Assembly (NCBI GenBank): GCA_964397565.1
Contig: CAYNJC010000001.1
Coordinates: 159,537-223,536, forward strand
DNA length: 64,000 bases
Direction of reading: 5' to 3'
From: JAPLST01 sp964397565
GTDB lineage: Bacteria; Auribacterota; UBA3054; JAPLST01
In this document: piece after piece, positions 42,249 through 50,588 of the stretch
Position numbering within the stretch: position 1 is the stretch's first letter
Layout of the letters: each line of letters starts with the position of its first letter
The notes under the pieces: model-generated
Seen by the model: the letters and a program-made list of their open reading frames with translations, nothing else
Told to the model about the DNA's origin: nothing
Database searches by the model: none
Made by a program: the position numbers and the translations under genes

Positions 42249-43367
42249 TCATAGGAGGCAGTTGCAGCAGAACGTGCCGTTCAAGCCGGCTGCTCGCCAT
42301 GACTCGGCTCCTTCTTTGCATAGTCCGATTCGCGTGATGCCCCGGTGCCGCAACCGGGCTACAATGTGCGCGAACATTGCATGCCGCCGTTCTGGCGGAT
42401 AGCGCAGCTTGCCATGGTCTTTGACCAGCCCACGCTCTATCTTCAATAGTGGCGAATCCGGGAACCGCAGTCGGATATGATTGCCTAGCATGCACGCCGG
42501 GCGATATTCTCCGATAGTCACCACAGATGGCTTGACAGTATCGGCAATGTCGTCCACGAGTTGCGCGTAGTCTCGTTCCCAGGTCGAGTAGTAGAAAACC
42601 GGGTCGATCCTGAGACGGATTTCATAGCCCGCATCCTGAACTCGTCGTGCGGCCAGGAGTCGGTCGCCCACTGGGGGCGCACGATGCTCAAGATGCTTGG
42701 CAACTTTGTCCGTGTTGACGCTGAACGACACTGCAACACGTCCTTGCCCATCCAGCTCAAGCAGGTTGTCAACACATGCGCTTTTTGTAAGGAACAAGAG
42801 GCTGGTGCGTGCCGTGTTCTCCGTGACAAACGGTATGATGACTTTGCTGAACGCAGTCACGTCGTCAATGGCCAGGGGATCGCCCAGCTCGCCAAGGTTG
42901 AGCATGCGTAGCCGTGGCGGGATGTCCGCCTTGTCAAACACGGCAATCTCGCGGAACAACCGCTCATAGTTTGCGTAGTGGATGGAAAACGGACGCGTGC
43001 GGAATGTCAGGTACAGATAGCAGTATTCGCACCAGTAGTTGCAGTTGTTGTAGGCGGACAGCTTATAGAATTTGGCGCACCGGCCAAGTGGATGCTCGAA
43101 CTGCGAGATGAAGGGTGACGTCCGATTGCGCAGCACAAGGATGTCGCGTTCCTGCTCGAGCTTCACGACTGATGACTCTCCATTAGGCGCGGGCAGTGCA
43201 TCCACCCAATGCAGCTTCACATCAGCGTTGTCAGCAATTGTCTCGGCACGCGCAGCCTCGACGCCGCGCAACGCCCATATTTCCTTGACGAGCGCATGCG
43301 ACGCGGTGCGCGTGGCGTACACAACTCTATGGCGCAAAAGCAAGAGCTCCTGTGAAGACGCGCTCAT
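42249..43367 (-). CDS. Radical SAM protein of the spore photoproduct lyase-like family
   Basis: 372 aa. The radical SAM cluster motif CNYWCEYC (Cx3Cx2C) is in LSAYNNCNYWCEYCYLYLTF (about residues 101-120), followed by SPL-like segments: NLGELGDPLAIDDVTAF, AVSFSVNTDKVAKHLEHRAPPVGDRL and RIDPVFYYSTWERDY. Similarity to SPL suggests a DNA repair or other radical reaction, but organisms that lack spores carry many SPL-like proteins of unknown function. The C-terminus ends FCCNCLL, a cysteine cluster that could hold a further cluster or be redox active. No Shine-Dalgarno is visible. It is divergent from the small RNA locus at 43.4 kb. Confidence 0.8.
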   Translation of the reverse strand: MSASSQELLLLRHRVVYATRTASHALVKEIWALRGVEAARAETIADNADVKLHWVDALPAPNGESSVVKLEQERDILVLRNRTSPFISQFEHPLGRCAKFYKLSAYNNCNYWCEYCYLYLTFRTRPFSIHYANYERLFREIAVFDKADIPPRLRMLNLGELGDPLAIDDVTAFSKVIIPFVTENTARTSLLFLTKSACVDNLLELDGQGRVAVSFSVNTDKVAKHLEHRAPPVGDRLLAARRVQDAGYEIRLRIDPVFYYSTWERDYAQLVDDIADTVKPSVVTIGEYRPACMLGNHIRLRFPDSPLLKIERGLVKDHGKLRYPPERRHAMFAHIVARLRHRGITRIGLCKEGAESWRAAGLNGTFCCNCLL

Positions 43368-43380
43368 TTGTGGCTACAGG

Positions 43381-43409
43381 TTGCATTTCCCAGGGGAATA
43401 TGCTACAAT
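43381..43409 (+). promoter_or_regulatory. Promoter of the putative small RNA
   Basis: TTGCAT at 43381-43386, 17-bp spacer, TACAAT at 43404-43409 with extended TGC. A near-palindrome TTCCCAGGGGAA (43387-43398) fills most of the spacer, in the place of an operator. Predicted start of transcription about 43416. Confidence 0.8.
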
Positions 43410-43415
43410 TAATCA

Positions 43416-43488
43416 ATCCGCTTGAGCGGAGGTGGATCGCCCGTAGGGGCGAGCGTAGGGGGGTCTCGCATGAGGCCTCTTTATTTTT
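43416..43488 (+). ncRNA. Putative structured small RNA
   Basis: Between a strong promoter and an intrinsic terminator lies about 73 nt with no protein-like reading frame. It contains two short hairpins, CCGCT/AGCGG near 43418-43431 and CGCCC/GGGCG near 43438-43451, separated by GGAGGTGGAT, and ends in a hairpin (GGTCTC/GAGGCC, loop GCAT, 43462-43477, extendable by G:C and G:U pairs) followed by a T-rich stretch. No plus-strand gene follows within 3.7 kb, so it is not a leader of a known gene. It runs divergently from the radical SAM gene. I do not recognise the family. Confidence 0.65.
43458..43488 (+). terminator. Terminator of the small RNA
   Basis: Stem of six strong pairs around GCAT (43462-43477), extendable to nine with G:C and G:U pairs, then TCTTTATTTTT. 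Confidence 0.75.
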
Positions 43489-43731
43489 CGGGGTACAAAA
43501 CATAGCCGTAGCAACTGCGTTTATTTTGTGGTCTAGTCGCGGCCCTTATTGTGTTGCCAAGTCGGCAGATTTCAACAAAGAGTTGAGCAATCACGAACTA
43601 TTACAATTGACTTTATTTGTCGTTTGACGTGGTCCAGCATTTCAGATCCGGAAAAACCGCACCGCCATTTGTTATGTCATTGCTCCTGAACATCTCTGAC
43701 CGCCCTGTGCTATAACTCAAACCGAAATAGC

Positions 43732-44199
43732 TCAAGGTATGATCTCTATTCGAAAGCGCATATGCGGCACATCTGCCATCATGTTGAAGACACCAATATT
43801 ATAGACCCAAGTAATTCCCGGGCCTCGAACAGGTTGTTCAGCCCCGGAGAGTTCAACGGCATCCAATGATGTAAGCAAAGGGGCTTGAGCAAGAAAGTGT
43901 TTTGGAGTCAAGATGATTCTCACTGGCATCAAGTTTGTTGTACGCTCAACGTGAACTCTGTCGATGTAGTTCAAGCCACCCAAGTCAGCAAGTATTTTGT
44001 CCTCAGCATCAAATACGACACTAGGTCTAACCCGGCTGGCAAGTTCACATAGAACATTTGGATCCTTCAATTTCTGTGTAACCCTCCAATCTATGTACTT
44101 GCTCGCGCCAAATAACGCTCCCAATAGAATCGAAATGGTAGTCACGGCATTGACCATTCGCTTGATACTGTTCCAGATATCTCTTAGGATTGTTTTCAC
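43732..44199 (-). CDS. Membrane-anchored protein next to the Type IIG enzyme
   Basis: 155 aa, starting at GTG with AAGGGG 5 nt upstream. One membrane helix at about 17-36 (VTTISILLGALFGASKYIDW), then a hydrophilic domain outside or inside the membrane with VRPSVVFDAEDKILADLGGLNYIDRVHVERTTN. I do not recognise the family. It starts 8 nt after the restriction-modification gene and is clearly in the same transcript. DNA here is poorer in GC than the window average, which fits joint acquisition with the restriction system. It may be an accessory defence factor or simply a passenger. Confidence 0.6.
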   Translation of the reverse strand: MKTILRDIWNSIKRMVNAVTTISILLGALFGASKYIDWRVTQKLKDPNVLCELASRVRPSVVFDAEDKILADLGGLNYIDRVHVERTTNLMPVRIILTPKHFLAQAPLLTSLDAVELSGAEQPVRGPGITWVYNIGVFNMMADVPHMRFRIEIIP

Positions 44200-44207
44200 T
44201 TTGCCCC

Positions 44208-47156
44208 TTATTCCATATTAGTTTGCGCTGTCGTCACAAGCGCAATATCTTCTTCGGACAAATTGTAGAGTTCATACACCAGTTTGTCAATCAGGCGGTC
44301 GGTCGCGGCGATCTGGCCCTCCAAGGCCTCCTTCTCGTGCGGCGTCTTGGCGGAGCGCAACTGGTGTTGGAGACTCATCATTCTTTCTACAGATTTGACC
44401 ACCACATGATGCATTGATGAATCATCACTCGCAGAGAAATCTATCCTCCGAAACGGCAACGACTCTATTTCGTTTGTAGCCACATTGTTGTTTGAGCTCG
44501 TTAACTTGAATCTCCATTGAATCAACCGCGAGTTTAGTATTGCAAGGATATACTCAAGTCCATATCGCGAATCTTGTGAAACGACGATGGAATTGGTGGA
44601 ATCAGCAAAGTATGTTGGGGGATCAACAATACTGGCCACAACGCGTAATCGCTCGTCAAGCCCGGTGATGCGTTGCGTGGCTATCCTTCGATAACAGACA
44701 AAACGTTTTGGTTTGTTGCATGAAAGGTAGGCGTTCTCCTTGAACCATTCGCGAACCCCTTGTTTAAGAGTGGTCCTAATATTGTATCTGCCAACCTCTG
44801 CACCCTTCAGCAGTCTGGCGTTGCCAGGATCGCTTGTTATGAACTCCCGATATATGGTTTGATTTATCTCTCCGCGCGATACTGTGAACTCCGACAACTC
44901 ACCAAAACGCGACACATTGTGCTGGTTGTGTGTTTTCTTGCAGAGTTCCCATTCCCGCTCGCTCACCAGAGGAATTGGTGTTGTTACGGGATCCAGCTTT
45001 GCGGCGTCTGCCATTTCAATAATTGCAGAACGCGGCTTGTCATTGAAAGAGTTCCAGGGATAAACATGAATAGACACTGATGCATCTGAACGCATCGTTG
45101 CCATTGTGCGAGTTGCGGTAAAAACCGTTGTAGATAGTTTTGCATTCCGGAAGACCCTTCTTGATGCGTTGTCCTTCTGTGGGAAACATTCCAAAACTAG
45201 ATCCGTTGTATTTAATATCAAGTGTTTCCGTGTTGGTGCACATGACGCGTCAGCTAACAAGGCCAAGGGAACAATCAAACCAGTTCTGCCATGCTCCTTA
45301 ACAAGTTCAATGCATTTGACGACAAAAAACCTAAAGAGATTGCCTTTTCCACCCAAGGCTGCGCACAGTTTTGGGATGCATTTAGCATACATTGCCAGAG
45401 CTTCGTGAGGCCAAGATGCATTGCCACGTTCTTTCTCCATAACATCATAGGGTGGATTGCCGATGACTGCGTCGAAGCCTTGGCCGGAATCCTTTTGGCC
45501 AAGTATCTGCGGGAACGCTGCGTTCCAGTCGAAGACATTGATGCGCATGCGGTCGTCGTCGGACAACGCGGGCAGATTAGGTTGCTGGTAGAAGTCTGGG
45601 CCGATTAGCGAGTTGCCGCATTTGATATTACTGCCCAAATCGGGTAGCGCCCTTTCGTGGAACAGGTCGAACACTTGCTGCACGCTCTGCTCGGATTCGC
45701 CTTCAAGGACTTTCAGCAAAAGCGAGAGCTTGGTCACCTCCACGGCCTGCTGGTCTATGTCCACGCCGTAGATGCTGTTGAGAAGAATCCGCTTGCGCTC
45801 GGCGATGGTCAGCTTCCAGCCGCCTTTGACTTGGACCAGCGCCGGTTTGCTTCCTTTCGCCCATTTCACTGGCTCGTTGGCTGTGTACCAGTTCAGATGC
45901 CAATCGAGCAGGAACTGGTATGCGCCAATCAGGAACGAGCCTGAGCCGCAGGCTGGATCTAGCACATGGATGGTTGCCACTTCACGCGGCGTCTTGCCCT
46001 CGACCAGCCTGCCCACAGTCTGTTTCACAATGTAATCCACGATGTACGTGGGCGTGTAGTAGACGCCGCCGGCCTTCTTGACTTCGGGCTTGTCCTCGAC
46101 CTTGGCCCGGTGGCCATCGGTCAGACGGATGACCTTGCCGAGGAACTGTTCGTAGACTTGGCCGAGAATGTCGGACGATATGACGCTGAAGGCATAGGGG
46201 CTGTCTGGATAGTAAACCGCCTTGAGCATGGCGCGGAGGACATCATCATCAACTTCGAGCGAATGCGTGAGCTCGTCGGGTTGTTCGATGCGGCCTTTCT
46301 CTTTCTTGAAACAGAACAGGCCGGAATTGTAACGCGCATCGGCCTTGACAAACAATTCGCACAAGCGCGGGTAGAGTCGGTTACCGTTTGTGAGCGCGAG
46401 CATGCGGCCATAGTCCTCAATGCCGCGGTCTTCGCAGATGCGCAGGAAGACGATGCGGTCAATGATGCGCTGCACGGCAAAATTGAGTTCGCGGGTCGAG
46501 AGGCCGGCATTGCGCAGGGCAAGCGAACGGGCAAGTTCGCTGCGCCATGACTCAATCGTTGCGAGGAAGTCGTCATCAACGTCGGCCGTGCCGCGCTTGG
46601 CTTTGTTCGTCTCGGCGAACTTGTCGAACGAGCCTTTGAGCACGGCGTCACGCGAGAAAATCGAGGCGATCCAGTCAAACCTCTCGGGATACTCATCACA
46701 GGTGCAGTAGAAGACGCGGGCAGTCGAGGCGGGATCGGTCTTGACCGGTTTGATGCGGCAATCGTAGACGGCGAACTCCTCGAAGTCGCTCAGAATGCTG
46801 AGCGGCAGCTTGGCGGACCAGGCGTAGCGCCGAAGCTGGTAGGCAGCACTGATCTCGTCCTTGATTGAGACGCTGGGTTTCTTGGCTTCGAGGAAGAACT
46901 TGCGCGTGCCGCCGATGCGGAAGCAGTAGTCGGGCGCCTTGACGGCACCGGCGATGCGGATGGCGTCCTCGTGAATGACATCCTTGTACGGTTCGGCATA
47001 GCCCGCAGAGTTGTCCATGTCCCAGCCAAGCGACTTGAAGAACGGGTCAAGGAACTCGCGCCGGAGCTGCGTCTCGTTGTACTGGCCAGCAGCGTACGTC
47101 TCGCGGTGCTGGTTGAACCGCGCAAGAAGCTCGAGGACAGGAGGCGATGCGCTCAT
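44208..47156 (-). CDS. Type IIG restriction-modification enzyme (Eco57I-like)
   Basis: 982 aa, with a single polypeptide for both activities. An N-terminal PD-(D/E)xK-type nuclease domain is seen in APDYCFRIGGTRKFFLEAKK (D76, E90, K92). A helical linker runs to about 380. The N6-adenine methylase domain has motif I VLDPACGSGSF (400-408 for DPACGSGSF) and catalytic motif IV NPPY (567-570). The C-terminal third (about 700-960) should be the target recognition domain (TaqI-like specificity). It methylates and cleaves the same asymmetric site, which cannot be read from sequence. The ATG at 47156 lies 6 nt after a TATAAT box. The recognition-domain half is AT-richer than the front half. Confidence 0.9.
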   Translation of the reverse strand: MSASPPVLELLARFNQHRETYAAGQYNETQLRREFLDPFFKSLGWDMDNSAGYAEPYKDVIHEDAIRIAGAVKAPDYCFRIGGTRKFFLEAKKPSVSIKDEISAAYQLRRYAWSAKLPLSILSDFEEFAVYDCRIKPVKTDPASTARVFYCTCDEYPERFDWIASIFSRDAVLKGSFDKFAETNKAKRGTADVDDDFLATIESWRSELARSLALRNAGLSTRELNFAVQRIIDRIVFLRICEDRGIEDYGRMLALTNGNRLYPRLCELFVKADARYNSGLFCFKKEKGRIEQPDELTHSLEVDDDVLRAMLKAVYYPDSPYAFSVISSDILGQVYEQFLGKVIRLTDGHRAKVEDKPEVKKAGGVYYTPTYIVDYIVKQTVGRLVEGKTPREVATIHVLDPACGSGSFLIGAYQFLLDWHLNWYTANEPVKWAKGSKPALVQVKGGWKLTIAERKRILLNSIYGVDIDQQAVEVTKLSLLLKVLEGESEQSVQQVFDLFHERALPDLGSNIKCGNSLIGPDFYQQPNLPALSDDDRMRINVFDWNAAFPQILGQKDSGQGFDAVIGNPPYDVMEKERGNASWPHEALAMYAKCIPKLCAALGGKGNLFRFFVVKCIELVKEHGRTGLIVPLALLADASCAPTRKHLILNTTDLVLECFPQKDNASRRVFRNAKLSTTVFTATRTMATMRSDASVSIHVYPWNSFNDKPRSAIIEMADAAKLDPVTTPIPLVSEREWELCKKTHNQHNVSRFGELSEFTVSRGEINQTIYREFITSDPGNARLLKGAEVGRYNIRTTLKQGVREWFKENAYLSCNKPKRFVCYRRIATQRITGLDERLRVVASIVDPPTYFADSTNSIVVSQDSRYGLEYILAILNSRLIQWRFKLTSSNNNVATNEIESLPFRRIDFSASDDSSMHHVVVKSVERMMSLQHQLRSAKTPHEKEALEGQIAATDRLIDKLVYELYNLSEEDIALVTTAQTNME

Positions 47157-47162
47157 GGCGAT

Positions 47163-47191
47163 ATTATAGCGAAGATGGAGCAGACTGTCCA
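47163..47191 (-). promoter_or_regulatory. Leaderless promoter of the Type IIG gene
   Basis: On the minus strand TGGACA (complement of 47186-47191), 17-bp spacer, TATAAT (complement of 47163-47168), then 6 nt to the ATG. No Shine-Dalgarno. Confidence 0.8.
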
Positions 47192-47219
47192 TCAGCCGTG
47201 CGAGGGTGTTCCGCCCTGG

Positions 47220-47248
47220 TTGCGTTCGCGACTACGGAATGCTACACT
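47220..47248 (+). promoter_or_regulatory. Leaderless promoter of the GH172 gene
   Basis: TTGCGT at 47220-47225, 17-bp spacer, TACACT at 47243-47248 with extended TGC, then 6 nt to the ATG at 47255. Back-to-back with the promoter of the Type IIG gene. Confidence 0.75.
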
Positions 47249-47254
47249 TACCGT

Positions 47255-49705
47255 ATGCACTACACTAAACGTTGTTGGTTGGTATTCATTCTGTGCGCGG
47301 GCACCTGCCCGGCCGCGCCGTATGGTTTGGATGTCTATCGCCATATCGAGTTGTTGCCGCAGGTAACCCCGCTGGTCTTTGCGCATGGTTTTTCGAGTTA
47401 CGAGCGCAACGGCGCCAATTACGATCGCGGTTTTTTTCTCTACAAGAGCGGCAGCGAATACGTGATGGCGGACATCCGCGGCGCCGGTGTGCTCGCGCGG
47501 CTGTGGACGACCGGGCAGAACGGCGCGCTGCGCCTGCGCGTGTATCTAGATGGGCCGCGCGTGGTTGACAAGACCTTTTCGGATTTCTTTGATGGTGTCG
47601 GCGCGCCGTATCTGGCGCCGTTGGTCGTCAATGACGAAGTCTCCAGCGGCGGCTTTGTCTCGTACCTGCCGATCACGTTTTCCAACAGTTGCCGCGTGAC
47701 CAGCACCGACGCCAGCTTGTACTACAACATCAATCTGCTAACCTATAATGACGGCACGGCCATTCCGCGCTGGCAGACCAATGAATCATCCGCCGACGTG
47801 CGCAGCATCTGGAACAACGCCGGCGCCCCCGTAGGAATTTACACCAACACGAGTTTTGCCACTAATACATTTACCCTGGCACCCTACACGGCAGTTGCCT
47901 TGGCGAACATCACCGGCGCGTACGTGCTGCATGGCATACGGCTGCGCAATCCGCTGTTGACCTACGACGGGCCGCGCCGCGCCACGGACAATGGCCGGGC
48001 GTTCATTGCCACCAACGGTTTCTCACAATTCATCATGGCGATTGCATCCAACAACACCGGTGTGCAGTTGACGCGCCGGTTGGATGCCGGCATCGGCGAT
48101 CAACGCGCCCGCGTGGTAATTGACGGCGGCGTCGTGGGCGAATGGTACACGCCCGGCGCGCAATCAGGGTTCCTCGACAGTGATTTTCCGATTCCGGCGG
48201 CGGTGACGGAGGGCAAGGCCGCCATTACCGCGCGGATCGAGTTTGTCAGCAGCGGCTTTGATTGGAATGAGTTCTACTATTGGGCGTATTCGCTGACCGG
48301 CGCCGTTGCCACGCTGACCGACGAACTCGACGTCGGCACGCCCGCCAGTGAGGCTGCGCATGCCTATGTGATCAATAATCAGTCGTGGCAGGGCACGCGC
48401 ACGTACGAGTACACCATCACGAATATGCCGCGCCATCTTGACTGGAGCACCGGCGTGTGGCTGTGCGCTGACTGGGACGATACCATCACCAATGCGGTGC
48501 GCGCGCCGGTCGGGCTGTTTTTCTGCACACCGTTCGGCGTGCAGGACGTGCACACACTGCTGGTCGGTTGCCTGACCAACACGATGGAATCCTACTGCTA
48601 TGCGCCGATGCCGTTTGCCAGTCATGGCCTTGTCTGGCTGACCAATACCAGCGCGCAGACCTTCAGCAATCTGTGGTGCGAAACGCGCTGGAGTGACCTG
48701 CCCGACAATCCAGGCGCACTGGGCTGGTTTCATGCAACCTATCACAGTGCCGAGATGGTCAGTGACCCGGGCGATTATGTGTTTCTCGACGTGCAGGGCT
48801 GCGGCGCGCTGATCGGCGTGTCGCATTGGATGCGCGGGCCGACGTTCCGCGGCTATCTTGAAGGCGATGAACGCATCTATGTTGACGGCGCGCGGGCACC
48901 GCGGGTGCAGGGCACCGGCACCGAGGATTACTACAATGGCGGCTGGTACTTCAACGGCGGCTGTTTTGCCGTGCCCAGTCATGGCAATTCACATCATGTG
49001 GCACTTGCAGATGAAGACTGGACATCTTGTTACCGCTGGCATCTCGCCGATCGCATTCCCTTCCGCAGCGCGTTGCGTGCCACTATGGAGCATGGCTGGG
49101 AGAATAATATTGACGTGACCTACGCCAGCGTCGCATTCTGGTACGGCCGGCCGCAGTCATTGCTGACCCACGTGGATGCGTTCGACATCGGCGATCCGGC
49201 ATCCGAAGCCGCCCATGCGTTTGTCACCAATGGCGCAGCCGACCTTTACACTCTGGACGCCGCCTATGATGGTGAGGATGATCTGACGCGCATCATTGAT
49301 GCCGGCCGGCTGACCCGCGCGCAGTATTCCTTTCAGGTCGCCGTGGATCCTCTCGCCGATGCCCTGCTGTTGCGCCGCCGTAATGATTTCGCGTACACCA
49401 ATCAATCCGCCCTGGTGGATGTCAACGGCGCGGCAGTCGGCCTTTGGTATCAAGCCGGCTGGAACAACAGTACCAATCATGCCGATCAGAATGTCACCAA
49501 TCGCTGGCGCGATGATGAATTTGTCGTGTCGCGCGAGTTTTTTGCCGGCGCGACCGCCGTGGTCATCACCGTCAGCGCCGCCAACGGCACGGTCTGGACC
49601 GCATTTCGCTATGATGTGTTTGCCGTGCAGCCACTCGTTGTGCCCGAGCCGGTTGCGGGCCTGCTGCTCGCTCTGCTGGCCCTGCGCATGCGTCCGCGCC
49701 GGTAG
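47255..49705 (+). CDS. Exported GH172-like (DUF2961) protein with VPEP tail
   Basis: 816 aa from the ATG at 47255, where a signal peptide starts (WLVFILCAGTCPAAPYG). The open frame begins earlier, but inside the divergent promoter region. Two DUF2961-like blocks: GAGVLARLWTTGQNGALRLRVYLDG in the first half and FRGYLEGDERIYVDGARAPRVQGTGTEDYYNGGWYFNGG in the second; the latter is the best conserved segment of GH172 enzymes (fructo-oligosaccharide/arabinofuranoside-acting). Acidic residues in GTGTEDYYNGG are the candidate catalytic residues. C-terminus VVPEPVAGLLLALLALRMRPRR is a clear PEP-CTERM signal. It probably degrades an external polysaccharide at the cell surface. Confidence 0.82.
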   Translation: MHYTKRCWLVFILCAGTCPAAPYGLDVYRHIELLPQVTPLVFAHGFSSYERNGANYDRGFFLYKSGSEYVMADIRGAGVLARLWTTGQNGALRLRVYLDGPRVVDKTFSDFFDGVGAPYLAPLVVNDEVSSGGFVSYLPITFSNSCRVTSTDASLYYNINLLTYNDGTAIPRWQTNESSADVRSIWNNAGAPVGIYTNTSFATNTFTLAPYTAVALANITGAYVLHGIRLRNPLLTYDGPRRATDNGRAFIATNGFSQFIMAIASNNTGVQLTRRLDAGIGDQRARVVIDGGVVGEWYTPGAQSGFLDSDFPIPAAVTEGKAAITARIEFVSSGFDWNEFYYWAYSLTGAVATLTDELDVGTPASEAAHAYVINNQSWQGTRTYEYTITNMPRHLDWSTGVWLCADWDDTITNAVRAPVGLFFCTPFGVQDVHTLLVGCLTNTMESYCYAPMPFASHGLVWLTNTSAQTFSNLWCETRWSDLPDNPGALGWFHATYHSAEMVSDPGDYVFLDVQGCGALIGVSHWMRGPTFRGYLEGDERIYVDGARAPRVQGTGTEDYYNGGWYFNGGCFAVPSHGNSHHVALADEDWTSCYRWHLADRIPFRSALRATMEHGWENNIDVTYASVAFWYGRPQSLLTHVDAFDIGDPASEAAHAFVTNGAADLYTLDAAYDGEDDLTRIIDAGRLTRAQYSFQVAVDPLADALLLRRRNDFAYTNQSALVDVNGAAVGLWYQAGWNNSTNHADQNVTNRWRDDEFVVSREFFAGATAVVITVSAANGTVWTAFRYDVFAVQPLVVPEPVAGLLLALLALRMRPRR

Positions 49706-49717
49706 CGCAGTGTCTCA

Positions 49718-49939
49718 TACTAATGAGAGCGCTTTCTACTTTGCATCGTCCTTGTAGCCGCCCGCGGTGAGGGCGGCTTCTGCAGCCGCGGTCATCCGCG
49801 CCGTTGGCGGGATCCGCGCCGTTGGCGGGATCCACGCCGTTGGCGGGATCCACGCCGTTGGCGGGATTCACGCCGCTGGCGGGACTAGGCTGGTGCCTTA
49901 GCTAGCCAAGCCAGCTCCAAGCAGGCGCCCGCGGCTACA
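49718..49939. repeat. Dispersed repeat A, copy 2 (five internal 18-bp units)
   Basis: Same modules as 11361-11513, but the 18-bp unit GCGCCGTTGGCGGGATCC occurs five times in tandem at 49798-49887 instead of twice. The tail matches CTAGCCAAGCCAGCTCC and ends in GCGGCTAC. Confidence 0.9.
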
Positions 49940-50588
49940 ATTGGCATGACACCAAGTAAGCGCATTCATTAGTAAGTTCCTTTACATATCATCTGAAGAC
50001 CCCGCAGCCTTGCGCCGTGGGTGAATAACATTAAGAGAAAAGCGCCTGGCGCTGTTGTTTCCAATCTGTGCGTTCACCGATCCCGCCGCCGGCGCATGCG
50101 CGTCAACGTAGTGGCGCAAACGCTTCTGTCGTAGCGCAGTGTCGGCATCGCCGAGGGGAACGCGGCACGCCCGTGCCGCTGAAGGGATGCGGGATTTCCA
50201 TATCCCGCGCAGGCGCAAGCAGCTGCGATCGGGAGATCGCAGCTACCTTCAGCCGATCTGGCTGCTTGGAGCTGCTTGGAGTCCCGCCAGCGGCGTGGAT
50301 CCCGTCAACGGCGGGACGATCGGCGTTCCCTTCGCTGCGCGCAGCGGCATCACAGATTCACGCTGCACCAGCCGCTCCCACTCTATAGCCGCTGCCGCGG
50401 GCGGGAACGCGTCTGCGTTGGGAGAAACCCGCAGCTATGCGGGTGCAATCAGCTAAAGCTGACGCGCATGCGCCAACGGCGGGATCGGTGGGGCGCCGAA
50501 GACCGCACGACGCGCTAATTATGCAACAAGCCCGTGAACAGGGTTACTGTCCACGGGCTTGTCTACTTACACTAACGCTTGCGGCAGC
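49940..50588. other. Repeat-rich intergenic region after the GH172 gene
   Basis: No gene seen. It holds repeat B copy 3 (49991-50029), perfect hairpins at 50189-50208 (GCGGGAT/ATCCCGC) and 50221-50244 (AGCTGCGATC/GATCGCAGCT), several GTCCCGCC-type palindromes (50279-50317, 50469-50482), and a 19-mer at 50371-50389 also found at 25347-25365. The last part is the terminator of the VPEP-tailed protein gene. Confidence 0.7.
50526..50562 (-). terminator. Terminator-like hairpin of the VPEP-tailed protein gene
   Basis: Perfect 11-bp arms ACAAGCCCGTG / CACGGGCTTGT with an inner ACAG/CTGT extension, 26 nt beyond the stop codon at 50589 on the minus strand. The U-run after it is weak. Confidence 0.7.

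Noticed and set aside
43352..43627. 91-codon plus-strand open frame over the small RNA
   Set aside because: It begins inside the divergent radical SAM gene, includes promoter and terminator of the RNA, and has no Shine-Dalgarno.
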